This document shows, piece by piece, positions 34,793-43,095 of a DNA stretch of 64,000 nt. Under the pieces are notes generated by a model. The model searched no databases and was not told the DNA's origin. It saw only the letters and a list, made by a program, of their open reading frames with translations. Origin of the DNA: Catenulispora sp. EB89 (GTDB lineage: Bacteria; Actinomycetota; Actinomycetes; Streptomycetales; Catenulisporaceae). A program made the position numbers and the translations under genes. Each line of letters opens with the position of its first letter. Within the stretch, counting starts at the first letter, position 1. The DNA is taken from the NCBI RefSeq assembly GCF_041261445.1, contig NZ_JBGCCU010000016.1, positions 62,001 through 126,000 on the forward strand, read 5' to 3'.

Positions 34793-34814
34793 ACAAGCGT
34801 AAGTAGTAGCCGCG

Positions 34815-36797
34815 TCAGTCGAAGTCGAGGTCGAACTGCTCCGACTGGCCGATCGACGTCGAACTGGCGATCAGCGCCGAGGCCCCGCCGTTCGGCGTGG
34901 TCACGTAGTCGTTGTTCGCGTGAGCGCGCAACGTGACGCTCCCGATGCCGTTGGCGATCAGATCGAACTCCTCCCACGGCCCGATCGACGTACGGTTCGC
35001 GATCAGCGGCGACGCGCCGGCGTTGTCCGCGGTCACGATGTCGTTGTTCGCGTGCGCGCGCAGGCTGACGCTGCCGTCGCCGTTCGGCAGCAGGTCGAAC
35101 GTCTCCCAGGGTCCGATCGCGGTGCGGTTCGCGATCAGCGGCGCGGCGCCGGCGTTCTCGGCGGTCACGTAGTCGTTGTTCGCGTGGGCGCGCAGGCTGA
35201 CCGGGACGGTGTCGGCGACGAGGTCGAACTCCTCCCAGGGGCCGATCGCGGTGCGGTTCGCGATCAGGGGCGAGGCGCCGGCGTTGTCCGCGGTGACAAT
35301 GTTCTGATTCGTGTAGGAGCGCAGGCTGACACTGCCGTCGGCGTTGTGGATCAGGCCGAAGACCTCCCAGTTGCCGACGCCGCCGCGGTTGGCGATCAGC
35401 GGTGCGGCGCCGTCGTTGTCGGCGGTCACCCAGCTGTTGTCGGCCAGCGACTTCAGGTTCACGGTGCCGTCGGTGCCGGTCACCACCTCGAACTCCTCGG
35501 CCTTGCCGATCGAGGCGGAGTCCGCGATCAGCGGCGTGGTGCTGTTGGCGGCGTCCACGTACTTGCCGTTGGCGTGCGCCTTCAGGCTGACGACGGAGGC
35601 GCTGGTGGTGAACGTGGTGTTGTTGTTGGCGTAGCCGGCGGCGGTGACGTTCGCCTGCACCGCGTTCTCGGTCGCGTCGGAGGGGAAGCCGGCCGTGACG
35701 GCGCCTTCGAAGAACTCGCCCTTGCCCAGGTCGCTGTTGTCGCCGCCGGTGCCGAGTTCGATCGAGTTCTGCACCTTCATCGGGTTGTAGCCGGGGCTCG
35801 GCAACGCTCCGGAGTAGGCCTGGTTCAGGCCTCCGGATTGTCCGTTGCCGTATTTGAGCGTGAAGTTGGTCGTCCCGTTGTTCTTCTCCCAGGCGGTGAC
35901 GAACGAGCCGCTCTCGCTGGGGATGTTCGTGGGGTTGGGGCCCGCGGCGCTGAAGTACATGCCGTTCTCCAGGTCGCCGCCGACCCACGGCCCGGAGCCC
36001 GTGCAGCCGCCGGTCCAGCAGGCGCCGCCGTAGTAGATCGCGTTCATCGTGCCGTTGCCGTCGTCGCTGTCGTTGGTCTCGGCCGAGCCGAAGTCGAAGC
36101 AGCAGCTGGCGCTGGTCAGGTTGGACGACGTCAGCATGTACTCGCCCTCGGGCTGCGAGCCGGTGGGCACGTTCTTGGCCGCGTTGTTGCGATATCCGGT
36201 GCCGACGTTGTTCACGAGCACGCCGAAGGCCTGCTGGCCGCCGATCGTGATGGGCAGCGCCATCGCGTTCGCGCCGATGTCCGAGCCGTTCGGGCCGGGG
36301 CCGCCGAGCCCTCCGGAGCAGCCCGAGCAGGACTTGCCGGGGGATATCGGCAGGTTGTTGGCGTTCGCGGTCTGGTCGTAGAGCAGGGTGATGGTGCAGG
36401 TGGTGCCGGAGCAGAACGAGACCTGCGGCGCGGCGTTGACGACGCCGCCCGCCGCCTGCAGACCGATGTTCAGGGTGTTGTTGTCCGAGGCGCGCTGGAT
36501 CTGGTAGAGCGGGCCGTTGTAGGCGCTGAACATCGCCCGCGTGGTGCTGTACGCGGCCTCGCACGGGGTGCTGCCGGAGGCGTAGATGTCGCACGGTGCG
36601 GTGGTGGCAGCGGCGGCCTTGGCCGTGGTGGCGACGTTCCTGGCAGCGTTCGTCGTGCCGGCGTTCGTCGTGGCAGCGTTCGTCGTGGCGGCGGCCCTCG
36701 TGGTGGCCGCACCGAGCATCGGGATCGCGAGCGCCATCGCCAGCAGGAACGCGAGCAGGAGTCGCGTTCGTGGTCGGGTTCTGATCGTGGGCAGCAC
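34815..36797 (-). CDS. Secreted GH54 alpha-L-arabinofuranosidase with fascin-like modules
   Basis: A 660-residue secreted arabinofuranosidase. A Sec signal (TRLLLAFLLAMALAIPMLGA) and an Ala/Thr/Asn linker are followed by the GH54 catalytic domain (about 68-395). This starts CDIYASGSTPC and keeps the vicinal Cys pair (SCCFDFG), the nucleophile Glu277 (GGDLENG) and the acid/base Asp353 (GTGGDNSD), matching the known GH54 active site. In place of the usual CBM42, the C-terminus has six repeats of about 42 residues (VSLRAHANNDYVTAENAGAA, then PLIANRTAIGPWE), forming two beta-trefoils of the fascin type. GTG 36797 has GGAGGT before it. Likely removes arabinose from hemicellulose. Confidence 0.93.
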   Translation of the reverse strand: MLPTIRTRPRTRLLLAFLLAMALAIPMLGAATTRAAATTNAATTNAGTTNAARNVATTAKAAAATTAPCDIYASGSTPCEAAYSTTRAMFSAYNGPLYQIQRASDNNTLNIGLQAAGGVVNAAPQVSFCSGTTCTITLLYDQTANANNLPISPGKSCSGCSGGLGGPGPNGSDIGANAMALPITIGGQQAFGVLVNNVGTGYRNNAAKNVPTGSQPEGEYMLTSSNLTSASCCFDFGSAETNDSDDGNGTMNAIYYGGACWTGGCTGSGPWVGGDLENGMYFSAAGPNPTNIPSESGSFVTAWEKNNGTTNFTLKYGNGQSGGLNQAYSGALPSPGYNPMKVQNSIELGTGGDNSDLGKGEFFEGAVTAGFPSDATENAVQANVTAAGYANNNTTFTTSASVVSLKAHANGKYVDAANSTTPLIADSASIGKAEEFEVVTGTDGTVNLKSLADNSWVTADNDGAAPLIANRGGVGNWEVFGLIHNADGSVSLRSYTNQNIVTADNAGASPLIANRTAIGPWEEFDLVADTVPVSLRAHANNDYVTAENAGAAPLIANRTAIGPWETFDLLPNGDGSVSLRAHANNDIVTADNAGASPLIANRTSIGPWEEFDLIANGIGSVTLRAHANNDYVTTPNGGASALIASSTSIGQSEQFDLDFD

Positions 36798-36825
36798 CGA
36801 TACCTCCAGGACGTCGGCCTCGCGG

Positions 36826-36884
36826 GGTGTGTGTCATCCGTGTGACACACCGCACACCTTCATCTGAGTATTGACGTAAGTCAA
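36826..36884. promoter_or_regulatory. Two palindromes upstream of the GH54 gene
   Basis: TTGACGTAAGTCAA (36871-36884) is a palindrome with 5-bp arms and a 4-base centre; its minus-strand TTGACT can serve as a -35. A second dyad around 36826-36850 (GTGTGTGTCA and TGTGACACACC) lies nearer the start codon. Both are candidate operators for sugar-responsive control of the arabinofuranosidase. The regulator is unknown. Confidence 0.45.
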
Positions 36885-37083
36885 GACTGGACCGAACGTC
36901 TTGGCGCAATTTTTGAGGGATCTCCTGCAAAAAGAGAGCTCGGACGCCGTCTCGCCGGCCCTGCTGTGCACAACTCCGACTCCTGCGGCGCACGCGAAAA
37001 CCCCGGCTCCCCCGGCGGCTGTGGGACCGCCGGGGGGCCGAGGTGGGGGTGCATTCAGAACGCTGTGTCTGCCGACAGGTGCG

Positions 37084-38211
37084 TCAGCAGGTGAGGTTGC
37101 CGCCGGGGCTGACGCCGAGGATGGAGGTGAAGGACTCGTAGTCGTTGACGCGGTCCTGCATCTCGCCGGTGTTGCCGCCGTTGCACTCGATGTCGTTGAT
37201 GGCGCGGATGGTGGCGCCGAACCCGTTGCCGTTGACCATCGCGTTGTGGGACGTCACGCCGCCGTTGCCGGTCCCGGTGAACCAGTACCAGAGGGCGGTC
37301 TGCCAGGAGATCGCGGCGTTGGTGGCCACCTGGTCGGGGTTGTCGAGCAGGTCGATGCCCAGCGCGTTTCCGGCCGCGTAGTAGTTGAAGTTCCAGCTGA
37401 TCTGCAGCGGGCCGCGGCCGTAGTACTGGTAGGTGCCGGCCGGGCAGCCGTAGGACTCGCTGGCGCAGTAGTTCCCGGACTGGTCGATCTCGCGGATGTA
37501 GACCAGGCCGCCGGTCTCGTGGTCGACGTTGGCCAGGAACGCCGCCGCTTCCTGCCGCTGCGTGGTGGCGCTTCCGGTGGTGGCGAACGCGGGGTACGAG
37601 TTCAGCGCCGTGACCAGGCCGCTGTAGGTGTAGAAGGAGTTCCGGTTCGGGAACATCTGGTTGAACTGGGCCTGGCTGACGACGAACCCGCCGCCGCCCC
37701 CGCCGCCACCTCCGCCGGGGAGGTTCCAGGACTGGTTGGCGCTGCCGGCGCAGTCCCAGATCTGGACCTGGGTGCCCGAGCCGCCGAAGCCGGTGTCGTC
37801 CAGGCACTTGCCGGAGTTCGGGTTGAGCAGCGCGCCGTTCGACTGCGGCTGCCAGACCTGCGCGCCGGTGCCGTTGCAGGTGTAGAGGTCGACCTTGGTG
37901 CCGTTGGCGGTGCCGGCGGCGTTCACGTCGAGGCAGTTGCCGAGGACCTGCAGGCTGCCGTTCGATCCGACGGTCCACTGCTGGGCGCCGGTGCCGTTGC
38001 AGGTGTAGACCTGGATCGGGTTGAACTGCGCGGTGCTGGCGCTGCGGTCGTCCAGACACAGGCCCTGGTAGCCGGTGATCGGGCCGGTGCCGCTCGCGGC
38101 CTGGGCGACGCTCGCGGTGCTCATGCCGATGCCGGCGACGAGGACGACGGCTCCGAGGAGTGCCAGGGTTCTGTGTCGTGCGTTGCGTATCAGTGTTTTG
38201 AGGTGTTTCAT
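37084..38211 (-). CDS. Secreted GH19 chitinase with ricin-type lectin domain
   Basis: A 375-residue secreted chitinase. A signal peptide (about 1-38) is followed by a ricin-B/CBM13 trefoil (about 42-165; three repeats with CLDD, CNGT and QxW), a poly-Gly linker (166-175) and a GH19 domain. The catalytic Glu232 lies in VDHETGGLVYIREID with the second acid Glu241. The substrate-binding motif YQYYGRGPLQISWNFNYY is intact. ATG 38211 has AGGA before it. It lies 65 bases after the GH12 gene on the same strand, so both may be read from the promoter with DasR-like sites at 39669-39702. The trefoil is very like that of the PL7 lyase at 4741, suggesting module copying. Confidence 0.94.
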   Translation of the reverse strand: MKHLKTLIRNARHRTLALLGAVVLVAGIGMSTASVAQAASGTGPITGYQGLCLDDRSASTAQFNPIQVYTCNGTGAQQWTVGSNGSLQVLGNCLDVNAAGTANGTKVDLYTCNGTGAQVWQPQSNGALLNPNSGKCLDDTGFGGSGTQVQIWDCAGSANQSWNLPGGGGGGGGGGFVVSQAQFNQMFPNRNSFYTYSGLVTALNSYPAFATTGSATTQRQEAAAFLANVDHETGGLVYIREIDQSGNYCASESYGCPAGTYQYYGRGPLQISWNFNYYAAGNALGIDLLDNPDQVATNAAISWQTALWYWFTGTGNGGVTSHNAMVNGNGFGATIRAINDIECNGGNTGEMQDRVNDYESFTSILGVSPGGNLTC

Positions 38212-38276
38212 CGGGGCGGTCCTGCCTTTCGGATTCGGCGGGGCTGTTGCGGGCGGCGGCGCAGGTGGTCGTACGG

Positions 38277-39488
38277 CTAGCTGGGAAGGTGCCACTGCTG
38301 GTTCGCGGAGCCGGCGCAGTCCCAGATCTGGAGCCGGGTGCCGTTGGCGCTGCTGTTGCCGGTGGCGTCGAGACAGCGTCCTGAGTTGGGGTTCCGCAAG
38401 CTGCTGTTCGCGCCGACGGCCCACTGCTGCGCGGCGGTGCCGTTGCAGTCGTAGAGCTGGGTCAGAGTGCCGTTGGCGGTGCCGGCCGCGGTGACGTCCA
38501 GGCACTTGCCGAGGGCGCGGATCGTGCCGTCGGTGCCGACCGTCCACTGCTGGGCGTTGGTGCCGTTGCAGTCGTAGAGCTGGACGGCCGTGCCGTTGGC
38601 GGTGTTCGCGCCGGCGACGTCGACGCACTTGCCGGCGATGCCGGTGATCGGACCGGTCGCGCCTCCGCCGCCGCCGGAGCTCTGGGTGGCGTTGAAGGAG
38701 AAGGAGTTCGTGCCCAGGCCCTGGCCGCCCTGCCAGATCTCGAAGCCGGCCTCGGCGTCGATGAGGTAGGAGTTGGCGCCGGTGACGCCGCGCTGGACCG
38801 AGTCGTTGATCAGGGCTTTGACGTCGAGGTTGGTGACCGAGGTGCCGCCGCCCTGCAGGACGTAGGAGACGATGTTCCAGGAGCTCTGGCGGCCGGTGTA
38901 GACGTTCCAGTTCAGGCCGCCGGCGGAGACGGTGCCGGTCTGCGAGCCGAACGGCGACACGCCGCCCCGGCTGTTGAGCCAGATCATGATCTCGCTGTCG
39001 TCCGGCTGGCCGCCGGTGGTGGGCGCCGAGTTGGTCCACAGGTCGTAGGCGACGTCGTAGGCGCCGGCGGCGGGTTGCGTCGTCGACCAGGAGGAAGTCG
39101 CGCTGCCAAGCCGGCTGACCTGGATCGGCAGTCCGCTGTTGGTGGTGCACGCACCCCAGTGGCAGCCCTTGTAGATCGAGGGGTAGGTGGCCGGGGCGCC
39201 GCCGCTGAGGTTGAAGTTCGCGGTGCTCACGGTCCAGGCCGTCCCAGTCGTGGCGGTCACGCACTGCGAGGCGGAGGAGTTCCATTCGTTGCTCTGCAAC
39301 GTGTACTCGCCGCCGGCCAGGCTGATGGAGCCCTGCGGCTGGCAGTTGGTGACGTCGGCGGGGGCGGCGGTCGGAGTCGTTGCGGACGTCGCGGCAGCGG
39401 TTGCGGCGGCGGTCGGCACGGCGAGCGCGACGAAGACCGCCACGACAAGGGAGGAGGCACGGGAGCGGGTCAGCAGTCGCCGGATCAC
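38277..39488 (-). CDS. Secreted GH12 endoglucanase with ricin-type lectin domain
   Basis: A 403-residue secreted glycoside hydrolase. A signal peptide (RASSLVVAVFVALAVPTAAA) is followed by a GH12 domain (about 48-270) with nucleophile Glu166 (DSEIMIWLN) and acid/base Glu250 (GFEIWQGGQGL), plus NEWN and DLWTN motifs. A Gly linker leads to a C-terminal ricin-B/CBM13 trefoil (about 278-403). GH12 enzymes cleave beta-1,4-glucan or xyloglucan. GTG 39488 has AAGGGA about seven bases upstream; an ATG at 39551 would precede the signal peptide by an unlikely tail. First gene of a probable GH12-GH19 unit with two DasR-like operators about 180-215 bases upstream. Confidence 0.92.
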   Translation of the reverse strand: MIRRLLTRSRASSLVVAVFVALAVPTAAATAAATSATTPTAAPADVTNCQPQGSISLAGGEYTLQSNEWNSSASQCVTATTGTAWTVSTANFNLSGGAPATYPSIYKGCHWGACTTNSGLPIQVSRLGSATSSWSTTQPAAGAYDVAYDLWTNSAPTTGGQPDDSEIMIWLNSRGGVSPFGSQTGTVSAGGLNWNVYTGRQSSWNIVSYVLQGGGTSVTNLDVKALINDSVQRGVTGANSYLIDAEAGFEIWQGGQGLGTNSFSFNATQSSGGGGGATGPITGIAGKCVDVAGANTANGTAVQLYDCNGTNAQQWTVGTDGTIRALGKCLDVTAAGTANGTLTQLYDCNGTAAQQWAVGANSSLRNPNSGRCLDATGNSSANGTRLQIWDCAGSANQQWHLPS

Positions 39489-39617
39489 GGAAGATCCCTT
39501 CGAGGATTGATCAGATCTTGATTCGCGAAGACCGACACTGCTCTGCGGCATGGGGATATCGTTCGTGGACCTGCGTGGGAGGTGTCAGTCGTGCGTCGAG
39601 CTGTGGCAGAGCTTTAC

Positions 39618-39639
39618 TTCACGACTTAGTTCACGACTT
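39618..39639. repeat. Tandem 12-bp direct repeat upstream of GH12 gene
   Basis: TTCACGACTT occurs at 39618-39627 and again at 39630-39639, a period of 12 bases, in the GH12 promoter region. Two regulator monomers could bind the same DNA face with roughly one helical turn between them. No regulator is assigned. Confidence 0.4.
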
Positions 39640-39668
39640 GGATTGAACCGCCGGGGCTACCGTGGGTC

Positions 39669-39702
39669 AAGGGTCTAGACCAAAGTTTTGGTCTGGACCA
39701 GT
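39669..39702. promoter_or_regulatory. Two DasR-like dre operators
   Basis: Site 1, AAGGGTCTAGACCAAA (39669-39684), and site 2, TTTGGTCTGGACCAGT (39687-39702), match the core of the streptomycete DasR-responsive element (TGGTCTAGACCA) at 11 of 12 positions each and are spaced by two bases. DasR is the GntR-family repressor of chitin and N-acetylglucosamine genes, so sites upstream of a GH12-GH19 chitinase pair make sense. They could also affect the gene starting at 40109 on the same strand only by readthrough. Confidence 0.65.
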
Positions 39703-39743
39703 CGTGCCGGACCGGATCCGGCCCCGATCCGGCACGTCCGGAA

Positions 39744-40109
39744 CTAGTCGTCGCCGTTCTTGCGCGGGTACTCGATGACTTCCTGCCCGCCGAAGGTCCG
39801 ACACAGCTCGAAGAGCCTCGGGAGCTGATCGCAGGCGTCCTTAATGATGTTCTCCTGGTGGATGAGCGTGGTGACATCACTCAACGTCATCGACTGCCCC
39901 TGGATGAGCGCACCGAGGCTGGTACCCGTCACTTCCTGACCGTTGAACACGGTGGTCGTCAGGGCGACGTCCTGGAGCTTGTAGCGGTTGACGAGCTCGG
40001 CCTCCTCCGCCGTGAGCTCGAGTCGGCACCCGAGCTTGAAGGAGACCCCCTTGTGGCCGCCGAACGCGCCCTTCAGGTCCTGCTGTTCGCGCGTGATGAT
40101 GAGTTTCAT
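39744..40109 (-). CDS. Hypothetical protein, 121 aa
   Basis: A small soluble protein, probably one compact alpha/beta domain: MKLIITREQQDLKGAFGGHK opens, followed by GVSFKLGCRLELTAEEAELV and NRYKLQDVALTTTVFNGQEV. The C-terminal helix has two cysteines (DACDQLPRLFELC). No signal peptide. The opening resembles small phage or mobile-element accessory proteins, but I cannot name a family. GGGGG lies five bases before the ATG. Divergent from the gene at 40328. Confidence 0.6.
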   Translation of the reverse strand: MKLIITREQQDLKGAFGGHKGVSFKLGCRLELTAEEAELVNRYKLQDVALTTTVFNGQEVTGTSLGALIQGQSMTLSDVTTLIHQENIIKDACDQLPRLFELCRTFGGQEVIEYPRKNGDD

Positions 40110-40327
40110 GGGACCCCCTGCGCTCCTCGCGCGGCCTGGCCACGGCGCCGGCGGTGACGTGGCCTCGGGCCGTAGCCTTCCACGTTTCGTTCACGATGAC
40201 ACCAGGGAACTGACGGAGAGGCGCGTGAGTTTCGCACGGTGCTGATGCACTGTCCGTCAGGGGATCACGGGTGCAGCGTTGGTGCACGCCGACCACTTAG
40301 CCGCGAGAACAGAGAACCAGGTGCCGG

Positions 40328-40816
40328 ATGTATTTCCCCGACTTGAGTCCTTACGGCTACCGGCGTGGCCTCGACAGCATCCCCATGCCCGCTCCGGAGT
40401 TCAGCCGTGAGGTCGCGGTTGTGACGTGGCGCCTCAACGTCGGATGGCTCGATGACATCCATCCCCATGCCATCGGCCCTGTGCCCGAAGAGACGCTGGA
40501 AGCATTGCAGAGCATCATCGCGCACCAAAACGTCAACAAGACGCGCGGCTTTCACAAATGCGAGCTCTGCCCCGCTGACAGCCCGTCCCTCACCTACGTC
40601 GACGCACAGGGGGAGAGCCATTACCTGGCTAACGGGGAGATCCGCATTCCCGCTGCCGATGGCTCGCTCTACGCGGCACCCAAACTGGTCGGGCACTACG
40701 TCGAAGCGCACCAGTACCTCCCACCGGCGGGCTTCCTTAGCGCGGTCGACGACTATTTCCGCGCCTCGCGTGACAACCTCGCGCTGGGCTGGATTTACTG
40801 GGAACAGAGCTCGTAG
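40328..40816 (+). CDS. Conserved protein of unknown function (DUF7919-like)
   Basis: A 162-residue soluble protein with a recurring actinobacterial pattern: MYFPDLSPYGY at the N-terminus, LNVGWLDDIHP, a Cys pair in HKCELCPAD, NGEIRIPAADGSLYAAPKLV and GHYVEAHQYLPPAGF. The CxxC with nearby His residues could bind a metal. Similar proteins are annotated only as domains of unknown function; they are often found singly. The ribosome-binding site is weak. It ends 32 bases before a convergent membrane-protein gene. Confidence 0.7.
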   Translation: MYFPDLSPYGYRRGLDSIPMPAPEFSREVAVVTWRLNVGWLDDIHPHAIGPVPEETLEALQSIIAHQNVNKTRGFHKCELCPADSPSLTYVDAQGESHYLANGEIRIPAADGSLYAAPKLVGHYVEAHQYLPPAGFLSAVDDYFRASRDNLALGWIYWEQSS

Positions 40817-40848
40817 TCCGTGCCGAGGCCCGAGGCCCGATGACGACG

Positions 40849-41970
40849 TCAGTTGCCGCCGCTGTGCTGAAGCACCTTGCCTTGACCGTCCGCGGTCAGC
40901 GTCGCGGCGCCCTTGTCGCCGGTCACCACGATTCGGAGCGCGACCGAGCCGGTGGCGCCGTCGGCGCTCACCTGCCAGCTCTTGACGGTGCCGACGCTGG
41001 GGGTGTTCTCGGCCTGGTGGACCAGTGCGGGGATGCGGGCGTAGGGCAGGGTGCGGGGGTCGAAGCCGCCGATCTGCACGTCGGTCGGGGCGAAGACGAC
41101 GGTCAGGCGGGTGTCCTGGATGACGACGGTGAGTGCCGGGCGGTTGGCCGCGTCCTGCGTCACCGATTCGACGGCTGACTGGAGTGCGCCGGGGTCCAGC
41201 AGCGATTCACCGGGGCCGACGGTGGCCGTGCCGACGTCCGAGGTGACGGTCGTCGTGGTCGTCGTGGACGAGGAATCAGTTGAGGAATCGGTCGAGGACG
41301 TGGACGACGACGTGTCGGCGGCGCTCGTGTGGTGGTGGAACACTTCGGTGTGGAACAGGCCGAGGATGGCGCCGGCGCCGACCAGCAGGCCGAGCAGCGT
41401 CAGGAGGCAGCCGGTGCAGCTCGCCGGGGACTCTTCTTTCTGCGCCGGGCCGGGTGCGGAGTCCAGGCTCGCCGTGGCCGCGCGTTCGGCCCACTCGGCG
41501 GTCGGCTGCTTCACGATCCGGACCTTCAACGGCCGGTCCGGCGGGTACTCGACCACCACGATTCCGCGCGGGCGGTAGTCCGGCAGGGCCACGAGGTTGA
41601 TGTCCTGCCGGATCTCGACGCGATAGGCACGCGCGTCGTCCGGGGCGACGGTCAGGTCGAAGCGCACCGGGATGTCGCTGCTCTCGCCGCCGACCGCTTG
41701 CAGGCTCTCGATCATCGCCAGCGCGGTGCGCGGCACGACGGCGGCCGCGGCGGCCCGGGCGCGGGCCCGGCGGCGGTAGGTGACCAGGGCGTAGAGCAGG
41801 CCGTAGGCCGGAAGCAGCACCAGCCCGATGACGACCAGCGACACGCTCTGCGCGATGCACCCGCTGATGAAGGCGGTCAGCGCCGCCCCCATCGCGACGC
41901 TGGTCAGGAACCCGCGTATTCGAGCGGCGGGCTTGCTGGGCGCGGGCGGCGCGCCCACGGTCGTCGTCAT
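40849..41970 (-). CDS. Membrane protein with three TM helices and Ser/Thr stalk
   Basis: A 373-residue protein of unknown function. Two N-terminal TM helices (GFLTSVAMGAALTAFISGC and LVVIGLVLLPAYGLLYALV) are followed by a cytoplasmic beta-rich domain (DIPVRFDLTVAPDDARAYRV, then IVVVEYPPDRPLKVRIVK) and a third TM (CTGCLLTLLGLLVGAGAILG). A Ser/Thr/Asp stalk and a C-terminal extracellular domain end it. The middle part looks like domains that evaluate linear or ionic constants, but no family is assigned. Convergent with the gene at 40328. Confidence 0.65.
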   Translation of the reverse strand: MTTTVGAPPAPSKPAARIRGFLTSVAMGAALTAFISGCIAQSVSLVVIGLVLLPAYGLLYALVTYRRRARARAAAAAVVPRTALAMIESLQAVGGESSDIPVRFDLTVAPDDARAYRVEIRQDINLVALPDYRPRGIVVVEYPPDRPLKVRIVKQPTAEWAERAATASLDSAPGPAQKEESPASCTGCLLTLLGLLVGAGAILGLFHTEVFHHHTSAADTSSSTSSTDSSTDSSSTTTTTTVTSDVGTATVGPGESLLDPGALQSAVESVTQDAANRPALTVVIQDTRLTVVFAPTDVQIGGFDPRTLPYARIPALVHQAENTPSVGTVKSWQVSADGATGSVALRIVVTGDKGAATLTADGQGKVLQHSGGN

Positions 41971-42057
41971 GGGGCTGATTGTGCACGGTGCGTGTGACGT
42001 GCGGCGGTTGTTTGGGTGACCTTCGTGGTCACGGCGGGGTTCACGGGCCGGCGAAGG

Positions 42058-43017
42058 TCACGGGCCGAGCGGGTCCCAGTCGGAGCCGTAGCGCAGGAGG
42101 GACCGCGCCAGGTCCGGGTGTGCCGATGCCCAGGCTGTGTCGAAGAGGTACCACTGCTGGTATCCGAACGCTTCGTTGCAGTGCATGGCGAGCTGGATGA
42201 GGTGGTCGCTGACACGCAGAACCGACGACTCCGGGCGTCGGCCGCGGGTGTACTCGGCAGCGGCGAGCATCGCGGTGGCCGCCTGGTGTGCCGCCGCGTG
42301 GTCACTGGGCAGGTCGGGCCACGGAGCCGCGTCCAGGTTGAAGCCCGGCCAGCGGTTGCAGCGTTCGAGCGCGGCCACGACGCCGGCCTCGCCGGGGGCC
42401 ACGAGCGCACGCAGCACCATCAGTTCGGGGTGATCCTCGGCATCGGGCACGGTGGCCGCGAGATGCGCGCCGAGGCCGGCCAGCTCTACTCCGGGGAAGG
42501 CCGCGGGCCGGAGATCGTCGAAACTTCCGCTGTCGTAGAAGGTCAGGAACACGGCGTACGTGGTTGTGGGCTCGGGTGAGCGTGAAGTCGCGGTCGTCTC
42601 GACTTCCTCCGGCAGCCAGTCGTCGCGGATCACGTATGCCAGGCGATCGGGTATGGAGGCCAGTACCTCGTCGTCGAAGAAGAAGTACGCCAGCTCGACC
42701 TCGTCGTCATTGGTACGCACCCGCAGGCTGTGGTCGTCGAGCTGGATGTAGCTCTCGTCGCCCTCCACGTAGAGATGCCGGTGCAGGAGTTCACGCAGTT
42801 CACTGGTCGTCTGCGGGACGGGCAGGTCCCTGCTCGCCACCCTCGTGAAGATCGAGGACAAGCCGTAGACGTGGCCGCCCAACTCCGACTTGACCCAGGA
42901 GCGGGGGTCGTCGCAGTTCCAGCCTCGTTGGAACCAGGCGAGAACGGTGTGGTCGGGCACCGGGCGGATGCGCCTGCTCAGCGGACCCTCGTAGTGCGAC
43001 CTGTAGACGAAGAGCAT
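42058..43017 (-). CDS. Hypothetical protein, about 320 aa
   Basis: A soluble acidic protein. MLFVYRSHYEGPLSRRIRPV opens; Trp-rich segments (LAWFQRGWNCDDPRSWVKSE) and a long helical C-terminal half (VLRVSDHLIQLAMHCNEAFG, then YQQWYLFDTAWASAHPDLAR) follow. In-frame starts also exist at 43041 and 43029. I prefer 43017 because the fold-like sequence begins there, but no start has a strong ribosome-binding site. No family recognised; neighbours give no clue. Confidence 0.55.
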   Translation of the reverse strand: MLFVYRSHYEGPLSRRIRPVPDHTVLAWFQRGWNCDDPRSWVKSELGGHVYGLSSIFTRVASRDLPVPQTTSELRELLHRHLYVEGDESYIQLDDHSLRVRTNDDEVELAYFFFDDEVLASIPDRLAYVIRDDWLPEEVETTATSRSPEPTTTYAVFLTFYDSGSFDDLRPAAFPGVELAGLGAHLAATVPDAEDHPELMVLRALVAPGEAGVVAALERCNRWPGFNLDAAPWPDLPSDHAAAHQAATAMLAAAEYTRGRRPESSVLRVSDHLIQLAMHCNEAFGYQQWYLFDTAWASAHPDLARSLLRYGSDWDPLGP

Positions 43018-43095
43018 GGCTGTGACCATACGGCGCCGCACTGACGATCAGCGCCGGTCGATCGCCGTCGGTCGTTCGCCGTCGGTCGATCGCCG

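Noticed and set aside
40849-41970. Anti-sigma factor or septum protein
   Set aside because: Three TM segments and a Ser/Thr stalk are visible, but no zinc anti-sigma or cell-division motif; left as unknown.
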